Counted from the stretch's first letter, positions 36,527 through 45,757 are shown. The stretch: 64,000 nucleotides of DNA from Acidobacteriota bacterium (GCA_017307505.1 JAFKEE010000030.1:1-64000), one strand, 5' to 3'. The notes: generated by a model from the letters alone, not told the origin. A program made the numbers and translations.

Positions 36527-36883
36527 ATGCAGAAGCAATCGCTGGACGTCGTACGCGGCACGTTGGACGTCATCATCCTGAAAACATTGAGCTGGGGTCC
36601 ACTCCATGGGTATGCCATCGCACAATGGATCCGCCAGCAGACGGACGAAGCCATCCTGGTCGAAGAGGGAGCCCTCTATCCGGCGCTCTACCGGATGGAA
36701 GACAAGGGCTGGATCGATGCCGAGTGGGGCCTCTCCGAAAACAACCGCCGCGCCAAGTACTATCGCCTGACCCCGGCTGGCCATGAACGGCTGGCCAGTG
36801 AAGCCCGCACCTGGGAGAACTACGCGGCCGCGATCGCCAAGATTCTGGGCGCGACCCGCGGTGCGCAGGCGGTGGGCCACTGA
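36527..36883 (+). CDS. PadR-family transcriptional regulator
   Basis: A 118-residue PadR regulator: SLDVVRGTLDVIILKTLSWGPLHGYAIAQWI, EGALYPALYRMEDKGWIDAEWGLSENNRRAKYYRLTPAGHERL, the winged helix-turn-helix of the family. It lacks the long C-terminal domain of PadR proper, so it is the short type that often pairs with ADOP permeases in Acidobacteria. AAGGGAAG precedes the ATG. Its stop overlaps the permease start by one base (TGATG), so the two proteins are translationally coupled. Likely an autorepressor released by stress or a substrate of the permease, which is inference. Confidence 0.9.
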   Translation: MQKQSLDVVRGTLDVIILKTLSWGPLHGYAIAQWIRQQTDEAILVEEGALYPALYRMEDKGWIDAEWGLSENNRRAKYYRLTPAGHERLASEARTWENYAAAIAKILGATRGAQAVGH

Positions 36884-39558
36884 TGCGCGATGAGCCCATG
36901 TGGCGCAGGTATCTGCGCTTCTTCGGGGCCAATCCCACCGCTGATGTCGATGACGAGCTGCGCTTTCACCTGGAAGAAAAGACCAGCCAGCTGATGCAGC
37001 AGGGACTGCCCCGCGCCGAGGCCCGCGCTGAGGCGGTCCGCCAGTTTGGCGACATGCGGGAATTCCGCCGGATGTGCCGGCAGCAGCGTGTGCAAAGGGA
37101 GAACCGAATGGATCGCAGAGAGTACTTCGCCGGGTGGATGCAGGATCTGCGCTATGCCGCGCGGCGTCTGAAGAGTGACGCGGGCTTCACTGCCGTGGCC
37201 GTCGTGATCCTCGCGCTTGGCATCGCCGCCAGCACCACGGTCTTTACCATTGTCCATGCCCTGCTGATCAAGCCGCTGCCTTTCCACCAGCCGGATCGCC
37301 TGGTTTGGATCGCCAATGCCGGCAAAGGCAAGGACAGTTCAGACCCCAGTTCGATCACCAGTCGCATCGGCACGCTCATGTCGTGGCGCGAGACCACCAC
37401 TTCATTCGAAAAACTGGCGGGCTACAACGCTTTCTTCGGTTACTTCACCTACAACTTCTCCCGCCCGGGAGGGACTCCGGAGCGGCTGAACGGCCTGGGC
37501 GTGACCGATAGCTTCTTTGAAACGCTGGGTGTCCAGCCAGTTCTGGGACGGCTGTTCACGCCAGAGGAGTATGTCGCCAACGGCCGCAAGGCGGTTCTCC
37601 TCAGTGACGGGCTCTGGCGGAGGTTGTTCGCGGCCGATCCCGGGGTGATTGGCACCACGGTCTCGATCAACGACTCGCCTGTGGTGGTAGCGGGGGTCAT
37701 GCCCGCCTGGTTCGACTTCGCTTCTACCTTTACTCCGGGTTCGAAAGTGGACATGTGGGAGCCGTTCCCCATGAACGACACCATCGATCGCAACTATGGA
37801 AATGTCCTGGCGATCGTCGGACGCCTGAAGCCTGGGGTATCCCTAACTGCTGCGCAAGCCGAGATCGACCAGGCCACGAAGACGATCAAGCAACTCCACC
37901 CCGAGAGGGGCAGCAGCTACCAGGGCTCGCTGACTGCTCTGCGCGAGCATGTTTCCGGTCAGGTGCGGAAGCCGCTGGCCGTTATGTCGGCTGCGGTCGG
38001 CCTGCTACTCCTGCTGATGTGCGTAAACCTCGCCAACCTGATGCTGGCCCGCACCATGTCGCGCCAGCGGGAGATGTCGGTCCGGGTGGCTCTGGGGGCC
38101 GGCCGGCTGCGGGTCGTCCGCCAACTTCTGACGGAGAGCTTCCTGCTCTCGGCGGCAGGAATCCTCCTGAGCATTCCATTAGCGGCGGGAGCAACCGCCG
38201 TGGTGGCCCGGCTGCAGGGGAGCCGCGTTCCGCTTTTGAGTCAGGTCGAAGTGAACCTCTGGGCCCTGGTGTTCAGCGCCGTGGTGGGGCTGCTGTCCGG
38301 CGTGTTGTTCGGCCTGGCGCCCGCTTTGAGCCTCTTCCACGGATCCCTCTTCGAGACCCTGAAACAGGCGGGCCGCGGCACGGACGGCAACAATCGCCAG
38401 TGGACCCGCAAAGGACTGGTCGCGACGGAAGTTGCGCTCGCCTCTGTGCTGCTCATCGGCGCTGGTTTGCTGATGCGCAGTTTCGTCAAGCTCATGGAGG
38501 CGGATCGCGGATTCCAGTCGGAGCATGTCCTGTCGGTTCGTGTGGATCCGGGACGGCGTTACCCCACGCCGGAGAAGCTGGACGCCTTCTTCTTCAGTAT
38601 CCGGGAGAAAATCGCGGCGGCTCCCGGCATCGACGCAATCGGCCTCACGGATGCCTTGCCCTTCGACCGCGATCGCAGTTGGGGCATCGGCACCCCGGGC
38701 AAAAGCTATGGTCCTGGTGAAATGCCCGAGGGATTTGTCCGGATGGTCAGTCCCGGCTACTTCGAGGCGATGCGAATCCCCTTGATCGCGGGCCGCTTGT
38801 TTAATGGTGGTGATCTTCGCGGCCGCGAGCCGGTCATCATCCTGAATCAAAACCTGGCGCGCACGCTCTTCGGCAAAGGCGACGCGGTGGGGCAAATGAT
38901 TGCCATTGGTCCTCCCACGGGCACGCGCGTCGTGGGCATCGTAAAGGATGTCCGTCACACTTCGCTGGAAGAGGAGGCCGGCGGGGAGTTCTACCTGGTC
39001 TCCAATCAGCGGTCGCCCACTTCGCTGGATGTGGTGGTGCGCACCTCGCTGCCTCCGATCGCTGCCTCCGCGGCAATACGCCAGGCTGTCTGGTCCGTAG
39101 ACCCCACCCAGCCACTGGGAGAGTTCCGCCAGATGGACGACCTGGTGGCGCGCGCAGCCTCGCCCCGCCGGTTCCTCCTGCTGCTGCTGGCCGCCTTTGC
39201 GGGCCTGGCGCTGATCCTCGCTTCGTTGGGCATCTATGGCGTTATCTCGTATGGCGTCTCCCAGCGTGGCATTGAGATCGGAATTCGCATGGCTCTCGGC
39301 GCACAGCCTTCCCACGTGCAGTGGAACGTCCTGCGCGAAGCCCTGGCACTCACAGCGGCCGGACTCCTGGTGGGTCTCACCGGCGCGCTGATCCTCACGC
39401 GCCTCTTTGCCACCCTGCTCTATGAGGTGAAGCCCGCTGATGCGGCTACCTACGGCGGCATTATCGGCCTGCTGCTGGCCGTCTCTGCCCTGGCCGGGTA
39501 CCTGCCTTCCCGGCGGGCCGCCCGCATCGATCCAGTGGTCGCTCTCAGGGCCGATTGA
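36883..39558 (+). CDS. ADOP-type FtsX/MacB-like permease with prefix domain
   Basis: An 891-residue ADOP permease. The first ~75 residues form the cytoplasmic prefix domain (DVDDELRFHLEEKTSQLMQQGLPRAEARAEAVRQFGD), followed by the membrane part from about residue 100 (TAVAVVILALGIAASTTVFTIVHALLI), the MacB-like periplasmic domain, the central FtsX block (LLLLMCVNLANLMLARTMSRQREMSVRVALGAGRLRV) and a duplicated second half ending with YGVSQRGIEIGIRMALGAQ. The ATPase that MacB needs is not encoded anywhere near. It is coupled to the upstream PadR gene. Possible roles are envelope-stress mechanotransmission or efflux. Confidence 0.9.
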   Translation: MRDEPMWRRYLRFFGANPTADVDDELRFHLEEKTSQLMQQGLPRAEARAEAVRQFGDMREFRRMCRQQRVQRENRMDRREYFAGWMQDLRYAARRLKSDAGFTAVAVVILALGIAASTTVFTIVHALLIKPLPFHQPDRLVWIANAGKGKDSSDPSSITSRIGTLMSWRETTTSFEKLAGYNAFFGYFTYNFSRPGGTPERLNGLGVTDSFFETLGVQPVLGRLFTPEEYVANGRKAVLLSDGLWRRLFAADPGVIGTTVSINDSPVVVAGVMPAWFDFASTFTPGSKVDMWEPFPMNDTIDRNYGNVLAIVGRLKPGVSLTAAQAEIDQATKTIKQLHPERGSSYQGSLTALREHVSGQVRKPLAVMSAAVGLLLLLMCVNLANLMLARTMSRQREMSVRVALGAGRLRVVRQLLTESFLLSAAGILLSIPLAAGATAVVARLQGSRVPLLSQVEVNLWALVFSAVVGLLSGVLFGLAPALSLFHGSLFETLKQAGRGTDGNNRQWTRKGLVATEVALASVLLIGAGLLMRSFVKLMEADRGFQSEHVLSVRVDPGRRYPTPEKLDAFFFSIREKIAAAPGIDAIGLTDALPFDRDRSWGIGTPGKSYGPGEMPEGFVRMVSPGYFEAMRIPLIAGRLFNGGDLRGREPVIILNQNLARTLFGKGDAVGQMIAIGPPTGTRVVGIVKDVRHTSLEEEAGGEFYLVSNQRSPTSLDVVVRTSLPPIAASAAIRQAVWSVDPTQPLGEFRQMDDLVARAASPRRFLLLLLAAFAGLALILASLGIYGVISYGVSQRGIEIGIRMALGAQPSHVQWNVLREALALTAAGLLVGLTGALILTRLFATLLYEVKPADAATYGGIIGLLLAVSALAGYLPSRRAARIDPVVALRAD

Positions 39559-39582
39559 ACGGCGCAATGTTAGTTTGAAATA

Positions 39583-40185
39583 GTGCCTGGACTCACTCTC
39601 GGAGAAGACAAGAAGCCGCGCTGCTGGTGGTGCGGTTCCAACCCTGAATACATCGCCTATCACGACACGGAATGGGGCATGCCGATGCTCGACGATCACC
39701 GGCTCTTTGAGAAGCTCTGCCTCGAAGGCTTTCAGTCCGGGCTGAGCTGGCTCACCATCCTGCGCAAGCGCGAAGCCTTCCGCAAAGGCTTCGCCGGCTT
39801 CGACTTCCGCAAGGTGGCGCGCTTCGGGCCGGCCGATGTGGAGCGGTTGCTGGCGGATGCGGGCATCGTCCGGCACCGCGGCAAAATCGAGTCCACCATC
39901 AATAACGCCGCGCGCGCGTGCGAACTCGTCGACGAGTTTGGCTCCATCGCTGCGTACGTGTGGAAATACGAACCGAAGCGACGTATCCCCGAGGCCATCC
40001 TGCCCACCTCCCCCGAATCCATCGCCATATCGAAGGATCTCAAGAAGCGCGGCTGGAGCTTTGTAGGGCCCACGACGGTTTACGCGTTCATGCAGGCCAT
40101 GGGGCTGGTCAACGATCACCTCGAGGGCTGCCACGCCAGGAAACTCTGCGAAACCGCCCGGCGCAAAGTGAAGCCCGGCGCCTGA
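39583..40185 (+). CDS. tag: DNA-3-methyladenine glycosylase I
   Basis: A 200-residue Tag enzyme that removes 3-methyladenine from alkylated DNA. The sequence matches the E. coli family closely: [20 protein letters not shown] carries the Cys and His zinc ligands, [16 protein letters not shown] holds the catalytic Glu, [16 protein letters not shown] is the helix-hairpin-helix-like region, and [10 protein letters not shown] supplies the C-terminal His and Cys ligands. The start is a GTG at 39583, with [12 protein letters not shown] as a short extra N-terminus. It sits between two PadR-ADOP modules, an odd position suggesting that one module was inserted or duplicated around it. Confidence 0.95.
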   Translation: MPGLTLGEDKKPRCWWCGSNPEYIAYHDTEWGMPMLDDHRLFEKLCLEGFQSGLSWLTILRKREAFRKGFAGFDFRKVARFGPADVERLLADAGIVRHRGKIESTINNAARACELVDEFGSIAAYVWKYEPKRRIPEAILPTSPESIAISKDLKKRGWSFVGPTTVYAFMQAMGLVNDHLEGCHARKLCETARRKVKPGA

Positions 40186-40213
40186 CACCCCGGTTGCCTC
40201 AACTACTCTCCTC

Positions 40214-40259
40214 TTGCACTTCTACAGGGGGCTCTGTTACTCTCCCTGTAGAAGCGCAA
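40214..40259. promoter_or_regulatory. Long inverted repeat, probable PadR operator
   Basis: A 16-bp inverted repeat with a single mismatch (left arm 40214-40229 TTGCACTTCTACAGGG, right arm 40244-40259 CCCTGTAGAAGCGCAA), 14-base spacer, lies 11 bases before the second PadR start. Dimeric PadR proteins bind such interrupted palindromes. No T tract follows, so it is unlikely to be a terminator of tag. Confidence 0.6.
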
Positions 40260-40270
40260 AGGGAGAACCC

Positions 40271-40600
40271 ATGAACGATCGGATTGACCTGCCTCAGGGC
40301 ACTCTGGACCTGCTGATCCTCCGGACTCTGGAGATTGGACCCCAACACGGCTGGGGCATCTCTGAGCGGGTGCAGCAGATGTCCAGCGATGTTTTGCGGA
40401 TCCAGCAGGGTTCGCTCTATCCTGCTCTGCACCGGCTGGAGCGGCGCGGTTGGATCAAGGCACAGTGGGGCACGTCTGAGAACAATCGCAAGGCCAAATA
40501 CTACGAACTCACCAAGGCCGGGCGGCAGCAACTGGCCGCGGAAACGGACTCCTGGCAGCGGATGACGGCCGCGGTGGCCCAAGTGCTCGGGCCGGCCTAG
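40271..40600 (+). CDS. PadR-family transcriptional regulator
   Basis: A 109-residue short PadR regulator ([73 protein letters not shown]). It is clearly homologous to the PadR at 36527 but has diverged. The frame is open from 40214, but ATG 40271 after AAAGGGAGAA is the natural start. The stop is 9 bases from the next permease start. A 16-bp inverted repeat immediately upstream is the probable operator. Likely controls its own operon. Confidence 0.92.
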   Translation: MNDRIDLPQGTLDLLILRTLEIGPQHGWGISERVQQMSSDVLRIQQGSLYPALHRLERRGWIKAQWGTSENNRKAKYYELTKAGRQQLAAETDSWQRMTAAVAQVLGPA

Positions 40601-40609
40601 GAGCCTCTC

Positions 40610-43255
40610 ATGCGGACTGATCTGCGACTTCGCTTTCTCTCGCTCTTCCGCCGCAAGACCGTTGAATCCGAGATGGATGACGAACTCCGGTTTCACATGG
40701 ACCGGCAGTTGGAGAAATACCTCCAGTCGGGCATGGAGCGCGATGCGGCCCTGCGGCGCGTCCGGCTTGAATTCGGCGGCTGGGAGCAGGTGCGCGAGGA
40801 GTGCCGCGACGCGCGTGGGGTTGCGCTGGTTGAGACGCTGGCGCAGGACCTGCGCTATGGCTGGCGGACCCTGCGGAGATCACCCGGCTTCACGGCGGCG
40901 GCGTTGCTCACCCTCGCCTTGGGCATTGGGGCAAACACCTCGATCTTCTCCGTGGTTTATGGCGTTGTGTTGCGCCCCCTGCCGTTCCGCGAGCCCGCAC
41001 GTCTGGTTGTGATGAACGAGACCACACCCCGCGTCGGTGATGTGAGCGTCTCATATCCGAACTTCCAGGACTGGCGGGCACAGAGCCGCAGCTTCGCTGA
41101 GATGTCGCAGGTTGCCGGAGTCCATTTCAACATGAGTGGCAGCGGCCAGCCGGAGAACATCTCGGGCCTGGCGGTTTCCACCAACTTTCTCTCCATGATG
41201 GGCGTTCGTCCCCTGGCAGGACGAGACTTCCGGCGCGAGGAGGAAAAGGCTGGTACGACGCCGGTCCTGCTGCTGAGTTACTCGTTGTGGCAATCGCATT
41301 TCGGCGCGGACCTGGGCGCCATCGGCCGCACGATCCGTCTCGATAGCCGGGCCTATACGATCATCGGAGTCTTGCCGCCCGAGTTCCGCTGGTTCGAGAA
41401 GTGCGATGTCCTGGAGCCGGCGGGCGTCTGGGCCACCAACAACGGCAGCGTAACGGAACGCGGCGAGCGCGGCGAAATGGTCGCGGTGGGGCGTCTGGCC
41501 GAGGGAGTTAGTCCCATGCAGGCGCGGGCGGAGATGCAGGGTTTGGCCGCGCGGCTGGAACGCGCTTATCCGGAGGTAAATGCCCAGTTCGGGGTCCGGC
41601 TGCAGACATTGCGCGAACTGTTTTCCGGAGACGCGCGGCCCTCGATGCTGCTGCTGCTCGGTGCGGCGCTCTTCGTGCTGCTGGTAGCCTGCGCGAATGT
41701 GGCGAATCTGTTCCTGATGCGGGGGGCGGTGCGGGCTAGGGAGATGGCGCTGCGCATTGCGATCGGCGCCAGCAGCGGCCGGATTGTCCGCCAGATGCTG
41801 ACAGAGAGCTTCCTGGTGGCAGTGCTGGGTGGCCTGGCGGGCATCAGCCTGGCAATGGCCGGAATCCCCGCGATCGCGCGCCTGATTCCGCCGCAGTCCC
41901 TGGGCGGCGCCAACGTGGAGATGAATGGGGCGGTGCTTCTGTTCTCGTTCTGCCTGGTTCTGTTGTCGATGCTTGCATTCGGACTGGCTCCCGCCTTGAG
42001 TTCGACCAGGGGCGATGTCCAGTTGGAGTTGAAAGAAGGCGGCAAGTCGACCGGGTCCGGCGGGCGGAACCGGTGGCGCGGCTTTTTGGCAGCCAGTGAG
42101 GTAGCGCTGGCCCTGGTCCTGCTGGTCGGCGCGGGCCTGATGATGAAGAGCCTCTACCGTCTGCTCTCCGTGGACTCCGGCTTCCGGGGGGAGCGTGTCG
42201 TGAAGCTCGAGATCAATCTGCGAACGGAGCGGTATCAGAAGGACCCGGCGCTGATCGCCTTCTGGCAACAGGTTCTCGACCGCGTGGGCGAACTGCCCGG
42301 TGTCGAATCGGCGGCGCTGGGGACGGGGGTTCCTCTCACCGATGACCACTGGCGGACGGATATCACTGTCGAAGGCATGCCCCTGCCGGAGCTCGGCAGC
42401 TTCCCCCATCCGGACATGCACCTGATCAGCCCCGGTTATGGGAAGACGCTCGGCATTCGGTTGCTGCGGGGCCGCGGTTTCTCCGAGCAGGACCGTGAGA
42501 AGACCCAACGGGTGGCGATGGTCAATGCGAGCGTGGCGGAGCGGCTTTACCCCGGAAGGGACCCGGTGGGGAAACGGTTTGCCTTCGGCCGCCCCAGGCC
42601 CGACCGGGCACAGGACTGGGTCACGATTGTCGGCGTAGTGGCCGACACCAGGCTGTATGGTCTGGCGAATCCGTCGAGACTGGAAGTGTACCTGCCATTC
42701 CGGCAGAATCCCAGCGATGCGATGACTCTGCTTGTCAAGACAAAGCAGGAGCCGTCGGCACTGGTAGCGGCGATCCGCGGCGCGGTGGCTTCCATCGACA
42801 AGGATCAGCCGGTATTTGGGATCGCCACGATGCAGGAAGTGGTCAACGCCTCCGTTTCCACTAGTCGCGTGACTCTGATGCTGTTGGGGCTGTTCAGCGG
42901 CCTGGCTCTGGTGCTGGCGGCGATCGGCATCTATGGAGTGGTCTCCTACTCAGTGGCGCAGCGGGCGAAGGAGATCGGAATCCGCCTGGCGCTCGGCGCT
43001 GAGCGGAAGACGGTGTTGCGTCTGGTATTCGCGCAAGGGGCACGGATTGCCGGCGTAGGCATCGTCATGGGGAGCGCGGCGTCACTGTGGCTTACGCGCC
43101 TCATGACGAAGCTGCTGTTTGGCGTGAGTGCGGTGGATCCCTCCACGTTTGCGGGCGTGGCACTCGTTCTGGCGGCGATCACCATGCTGGCCTGTTATGT
43201 GCCGGCGCGGCGCGCAATTCGGGTGGATCCTCTCATTGCATTGCGCCACGAGTGA
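40610..43255 (+). CDS. ADOP-type FtsX/MacB-like permease with prefix domain
   Basis: An 881-residue ADOP permease. The prefix domain is at residues ~20-65 (EMDDELRFHMDRQLEKYLQSGMERDAALRRVRLEFGG); the first helix is FTAAALLTLALGIGANTSIFSVVYGVVL, the central FtsX block LLLLGAALFVLLVACANVANLFLMRGAVRAREMALRIAIGA, and the last block VVSYSVAQRAKEIGIRLALGAERKTVLRLVF. It is the second PadR-linked ADOP within 7 kb, with the same architecture as the one at 36883 but clearly diverged. No ATPase gene accompanies it. Cargo or signal unknown. Confidence 0.9.
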   Translation: MRTDLRLRFLSLFRRKTVESEMDDELRFHMDRQLEKYLQSGMERDAALRRVRLEFGGWEQVREECRDARGVALVETLAQDLRYGWRTLRRSPGFTAAALLTLALGIGANTSIFSVVYGVVLRPLPFREPARLVVMNETTPRVGDVSVSYPNFQDWRAQSRSFAEMSQVAGVHFNMSGSGQPENISGLAVSTNFLSMMGVRPLAGRDFRREEEKAGTTPVLLLSYSLWQSHFGADLGAIGRTIRLDSRAYTIIGVLPPEFRWFEKCDVLEPAGVWATNNGSVTERGERGEMVAVGRLAEGVSPMQARAEMQGLAARLERAYPEVNAQFGVRLQTLRELFSGDARPSMLLLLGAALFVLLVACANVANLFLMRGAVRAREMALRIAIGASSGRIVRQMLTESFLVAVLGGLAGISLAMAGIPAIARLIPPQSLGGANVEMNGAVLLFSFCLVLLSMLAFGLAPALSSTRGDVQLELKEGGKSTGSGGRNRWRGFLAASEVALALVLLVGAGLMMKSLYRLLSVDSGFRGERVVKLEINLRTERYQKDPALIAFWQQVLDRVGELPGVESAALGTGVPLTDDHWRTDITVEGMPLPELGSFPHPDMHLISPGYGKTLGIRLLRGRGFSEQDREKTQRVAMVNASVAERLYPGRDPVGKRFAFGRPRPDRAQDWVTIVGVVADTRLYGLANPSRLEVYLPFRQNPSDAMTLLVKTKQEPSALVAAIRGAVASIDKDQPVFGIATMQEVVNASVSTSRVTLMLLGLFSGLALVLAAIGIYGVVSYSVAQRAKEIGIRLALGAERKTVLRLVFAQGARIAGVGIVMGSAASLWLTRLMTKLLFGVSAVDPSTFAGVALVLAAITMLACYVPARRAIRVDPLIALRHE

Positions 43256-43328
43256 AGGCGGGTCGGGCCCGTGGGCGCCGCTCTACGGTTCCGTCCCCCG
43301 CCGCCAGTCGCGATATGATGCGGAAGCC

Positions 43329-44261
43329 ATGAAAACCGCGTTGTTGCTCGCGCTGCTCGCCACGGTCGCCTTCGCCCAGGAAGTAAAGCGGCCGAAGATC
43401 ACCGGCGTCGCCCATATCGCCGTCTACGCCAAGGACGTGGAGGCCTCGCGAGCCTTCTATCACGGGCTGCTCGGCTACGACGAGGCATTCTGGTTGATGC
43501 AGCCGGACGGATCGCTGTCGCTGACGTTCTTCAAGATCAACGAACGGCAGTACATCGAACTCTTCCCGGAACGTGCCCCGAATACCGACCGCCTCAATCA
43601 CATCGCTCTTGAGGTAGACAATGCGGAGGCTATGCGTGCTTACCTCGCCTCCAAGGGCGTGAAAGTCCCCGATCGCACGCCCAAAGGCCGCACTGGCAAT
43701 TCCAATTTCATGATCCAGGACCCTGATGGCCACTCCGTCGAGATCGTCCAGTACGAATCGGACAGCGCCAGTTCAAAGGCCCGCGGCAAGTCGCTGCCCG
43801 CGAACCGCATCTCAGACCGCGCGGCCCACGTCGGCATCCTGGTGGGCTCTCTCGACAAAGCGATGGATTTCTACGGCCGCATCCTCGGCTTCGAGGAGAT
43901 CTGGCGCGGCAGCAGCAACGAGAAGGTTCTCAGTTGGGTGAACGCCAAAGTGCCCGATGGGAACGACTACGTGGAGTTCATGCTGTACAGCGGACCCATT
44001 GCCGAGCCCACGAAACGCGGCTCAGCCCACCATCTCTGCCTGTTTGTCCCGGATATCGAAAAGGCCAAGGCAGCGCTGGAGCAGATGCCCGGCCGGGCCG
44101 CTTACACCCGGCCCCTGGAATCCAAAACCGGCATCAATCGCAAGCGCCAGTTGAACCTTTTCGATCCCGACGGCACGCGCGTCGAACTCATGGAGCCCAA
44201 CACCATCGACGGCAAACCTGCCCCGTCTTCGAAGGCTCCGCCGCCCATCGGGCAGCCCTGA
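43329..44261 (+). CDS. Exported two-domain VOC (glyoxalase-fold) protein
   Basis: About 310 residues. A signal peptide (MKTALLLALLATVAFAQ) is followed by two VOC domains: the first from ITGVAHIAVYAKDVEASRAFYHGLLGYDEAFWL to FMIQDPDGHSVEIVQYE, the second from DRAAHVGILVGSLDKAMDFYGRILGFEEIW to LFDPDGTRVELMEP. The His and Glu metal positions appear in both (AHIAV/VEIVQ and AHVGI/VELME), consistent with a dioxygenase or glyoxalase-like metal site. The export signal is unusual, since most VOC enzymes are cytosolic. The frame is open from 43128, inside the permease gene, but ATG 43329 gives the signal peptide. Reaction unknown. Confidence 0.75.
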   Translation: MKTALLLALLATVAFAQEVKRPKITGVAHIAVYAKDVEASRAFYHGLLGYDEAFWLMQPDGSLSLTFFKINERQYIELFPERAPNTDRLNHIALEVDNAEAMRAYLASKGVKVPDRTPKGRTGNSNFMIQDPDGHSVEIVQYESDSASSKARGKSLPANRISDRAAHVGILVGSLDKAMDFYGRILGFEEIWRGSSNEKVLSWVNAKVPDGNDYVEFMLYSGPIAEPTKRGSAHHLCLFVPDIEKAKAALEQMPGRAAYTRPLESKTGINRKRQLNLFDPDGTRVELMEPNTIDGKPAPSSKAPPPIGQP

Positions 44262-45608
44262 TCACAGCGGCCGGAACCGGCACGAGAAGTGCCTCAGAAA
44301 CTCCGGCTGCTGCGTGATCTCGTATCCGCGCAGGCCGGCCTTTCGTTCGTTCACTTCCAGGATTGCTTCTACGACGTAGTCGATATGGCTCTGCGTATAG
44401 ACGCGGCGCGGAATCGCCAGCCGCAGCAGTTCGTAGCGGGCATGCTCGCCAAACATAACGGATCCGATTTCCACACCACGGATACCCGCGTGCCGGTACA
44501 ACTCAACGGCCAGCGACTGCGCCGGGAACTCGTGCTTCGGAATGTGCGGCAGCATCCGCCCGGCATCGATGTAAATGGCGTGGCCGCCCGGCGGCTCCAC
44601 AATCGGCACTCCGTGATCGGCAATGTGGCGGCCCAGGTAGCCGGTTGAGGCGATTCGGTATTCCAGGTAGTCGGGTTCCAGGATCTCCTGCAGGCCCACT
44701 GCGATGGCATCCAGGTCGCGGCCGGCCAGGCCGCCGTACGTCGGGAAGCCTTCCGTCAGGATCAGCAGGTCTTTCTCCTGCTGCGCCAGTGCCGGCTCGT
44801 TCGTGCACAACAGACCGCCGATGTTGGCGAATGCATCTTTCTTAGCGGAAAACGTGCAGCCGTCCGCCAGCGAGAACATCTTCTGCGCGATCTGCTTGGG
44901 CGTCCAGTCCGAATACCCCTCCTCGCGCTCCCGGATAAACCAGGCATTCTCCGCGAACCGGCACCCATCCAGGTAGAACCGGATGCCATGCCGCCGGGCC
45001 ACGCCGCTCACGGCCTCGATATTCGCCATGGAGACCGGTTGCCCGCCGCCCGAATTGTTCGTGACGGTCAGCATGATGAGGGGGATGCGCTCCGGACCAC
45101 ACTCCTCAATCAGGCGCTCCAGCGCGTCCACATCCATGCCGCCTTTGAACGGCCCTTTTGACTGCGTGTCTGCGCTCGCCGGCAGCGGCAGGTCCCGCGC
45201 TTCGGCGCCGGTGAACTCGATGTTCGCGCGGGTCGTGTCGAAATGCGTGTTGTTCGGCACAATGTGGCCTGGCTTACACAGCACCGAGAACAGGATGCGT
45301 TCCGCGGCCCGCCCCTGGTGCGTCGGGATCACATGCTGGAACCCCGTCAGGTCTTCCACGGTGCTCTTCAGGCGGAAATAACTTGCGCTGCCCGCGTACG
45401 ATTCGTCGCCGCGCATGATGGCGGCCCACTGCGCCGTGGACATGGCCGAGGTGCCCGAGTCCGTTAACAGGTCGATGAGGATGTCGTCGGCACGCAGCAG
45501 GAAAAGGTTGTAACCGGCCTCTTCCAGGTAGTTGGCGCGCTCCTCGGGAGTGGTTCTCCGCAAAGGCTCCACGCTCTTGATTCGAAACGGTTCGATGATG
45601 GTCTGCAT
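44262..45608 (-). CDS. tnaA: Tryptophanase
   Basis: A 448-residue beta-eliminating lyase converting tryptophan to indole, pyruvate and ammonia. The PLP Lys lies in TFSAKKDAFANIGGLL. Substrate-site residues, compared from memory with E. coli tryptophanase and Citrobacter tyrosine phenol-lyase, follow the tryptophanase pattern: Asp in NTHFDTTRA (lyase has Thr), Ile in RGVEIGSVMFG (lyase has Arg), and His in EFLRHFSCRF (lyase has Phe). EGFPTYGGLAGRDLDAIAVGL and PGGHAIYIDAGRMLPHIPKHEFPAQSLA are also tryptophanase-like. No tnaB permease is adjacent. A hairpin plus T tract precedes the gene on its own strand. Confidence 0.85.
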   Translation of the reverse strand: MQTIIEPFRIKSVEPLRRTTPEERANYLEEAGYNLFLLRADDILIDLLTDSGTSAMSTAQWAAIMRGDESYAGSASYFRLKSTVEDLTGFQHVIPTHQGRAAERILFSVLCKPGHIVPNNTHFDTTRANIEFTGAEARDLPLPASADTQSKGPFKGGMDVDALERLIEECGPERIPLIMLTVTNNSGGGQPVSMANIEAVSGVARRHGIRFYLDGCRFAENAWFIREREEGYSDWTPKQIAQKMFSLADGCTFSAKKDAFANIGGLLCTNEPALAQQEKDLLILTEGFPTYGGLAGRDLDAIAVGLQEILEPDYLEYRIASTGYLGRHIADHGVPIVEPPGGHAIYIDAGRMLPHIPKHEFPAQSLAVELYRHAGIRGVEIGSVMFGEHARYELLRLAIPRRVYTQSHIDYVVEAILEVNERKAGLRGYEITQQPEFLRHFSCRFRPL

Positions 45609-45645
45609 TCGATTCCGCCCTCAGTGTATCGCCATGAAGGGGAGG

Positions 45646-45685
45646 GCAAAAAAAGGGCGGTCGTCGGAGGAGGAGCGACCGCCCT
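45646..45685 (-). terminator. Intrinsic-terminator-like attenuator in the tnaA leader
   Basis: On the minus strand a perfect 10-bp GC-rich stem (arms 45676-45685 and 45654-45663, 12-base loop) is directly followed by a T run complementary to the seven A at 45648-45654. It lies about 40 bases upstream of the tnaA start and reads towards tnaA. Because the next gene upstream (45852) is divergent, no minus-strand gene ends here. The hairpin must therefore terminate leader transcripts of tnaA or a small RNA. On the plus strand no T tract follows. Confidence 0.6.
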
Positions 45686-45690
45686 AACGA

Positions 45691-45757
45691 GAGAACCAGC
45701 CAGCGGGCTGCCGAGTGAGCAACTCGCCTTTGGGGGGTGTGCCGGCTCTCTACACCC
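45691..45757 (-). promoter_or_regulatory. Structured tnaA leader with mutually exclusive stems
   Basis: Read on the minus strand, GAGAGCCGGC (45741-45750) can pair with GCTGGTTCTC (45691-45700), 10 bp with two G-U pairs. The former also sits in the loop of a GGGTGT/ACACCC hairpin (45752-45757 with 45735-45740). Together with the terminator just downstream this looks like a leader that can fold in alternative ways. The switch itself is inference. Confidence 0.4.

Noticed and set aside
38179..40188. A 669-residue open frame on the minus strand opposite the ADOP and tag genes
   Set aside because: It lies exactly antisense to two well-supported genes, has low-complexity composition rich in Arg, Gln and His, and no domain. 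Long antisense frames are expected from third-position GC bias.
41051..42508. A 485-residue minus-strand frame opposite the third ADOP permease
   Set aside because: Shadow frame in a GC-rich gene; no start signal and no known domain.
36883..43255. MacAB-type tripartite efflux system
   Set aside because: No MacB ATPase domain is fused and no separate ATPase or MacA-like adaptor gene is in the neighbourhood; the proteins match orphan ADOP permeases.
44262..45608. Tyrosine phenol-lyase instead of tryptophanase
   Set aside because: At the three positions I recall as diagnostic, this protein has Asp, Ile and His as in tryptophanase, not Thr, Arg and Phe as in tyrosine phenol-lyase.
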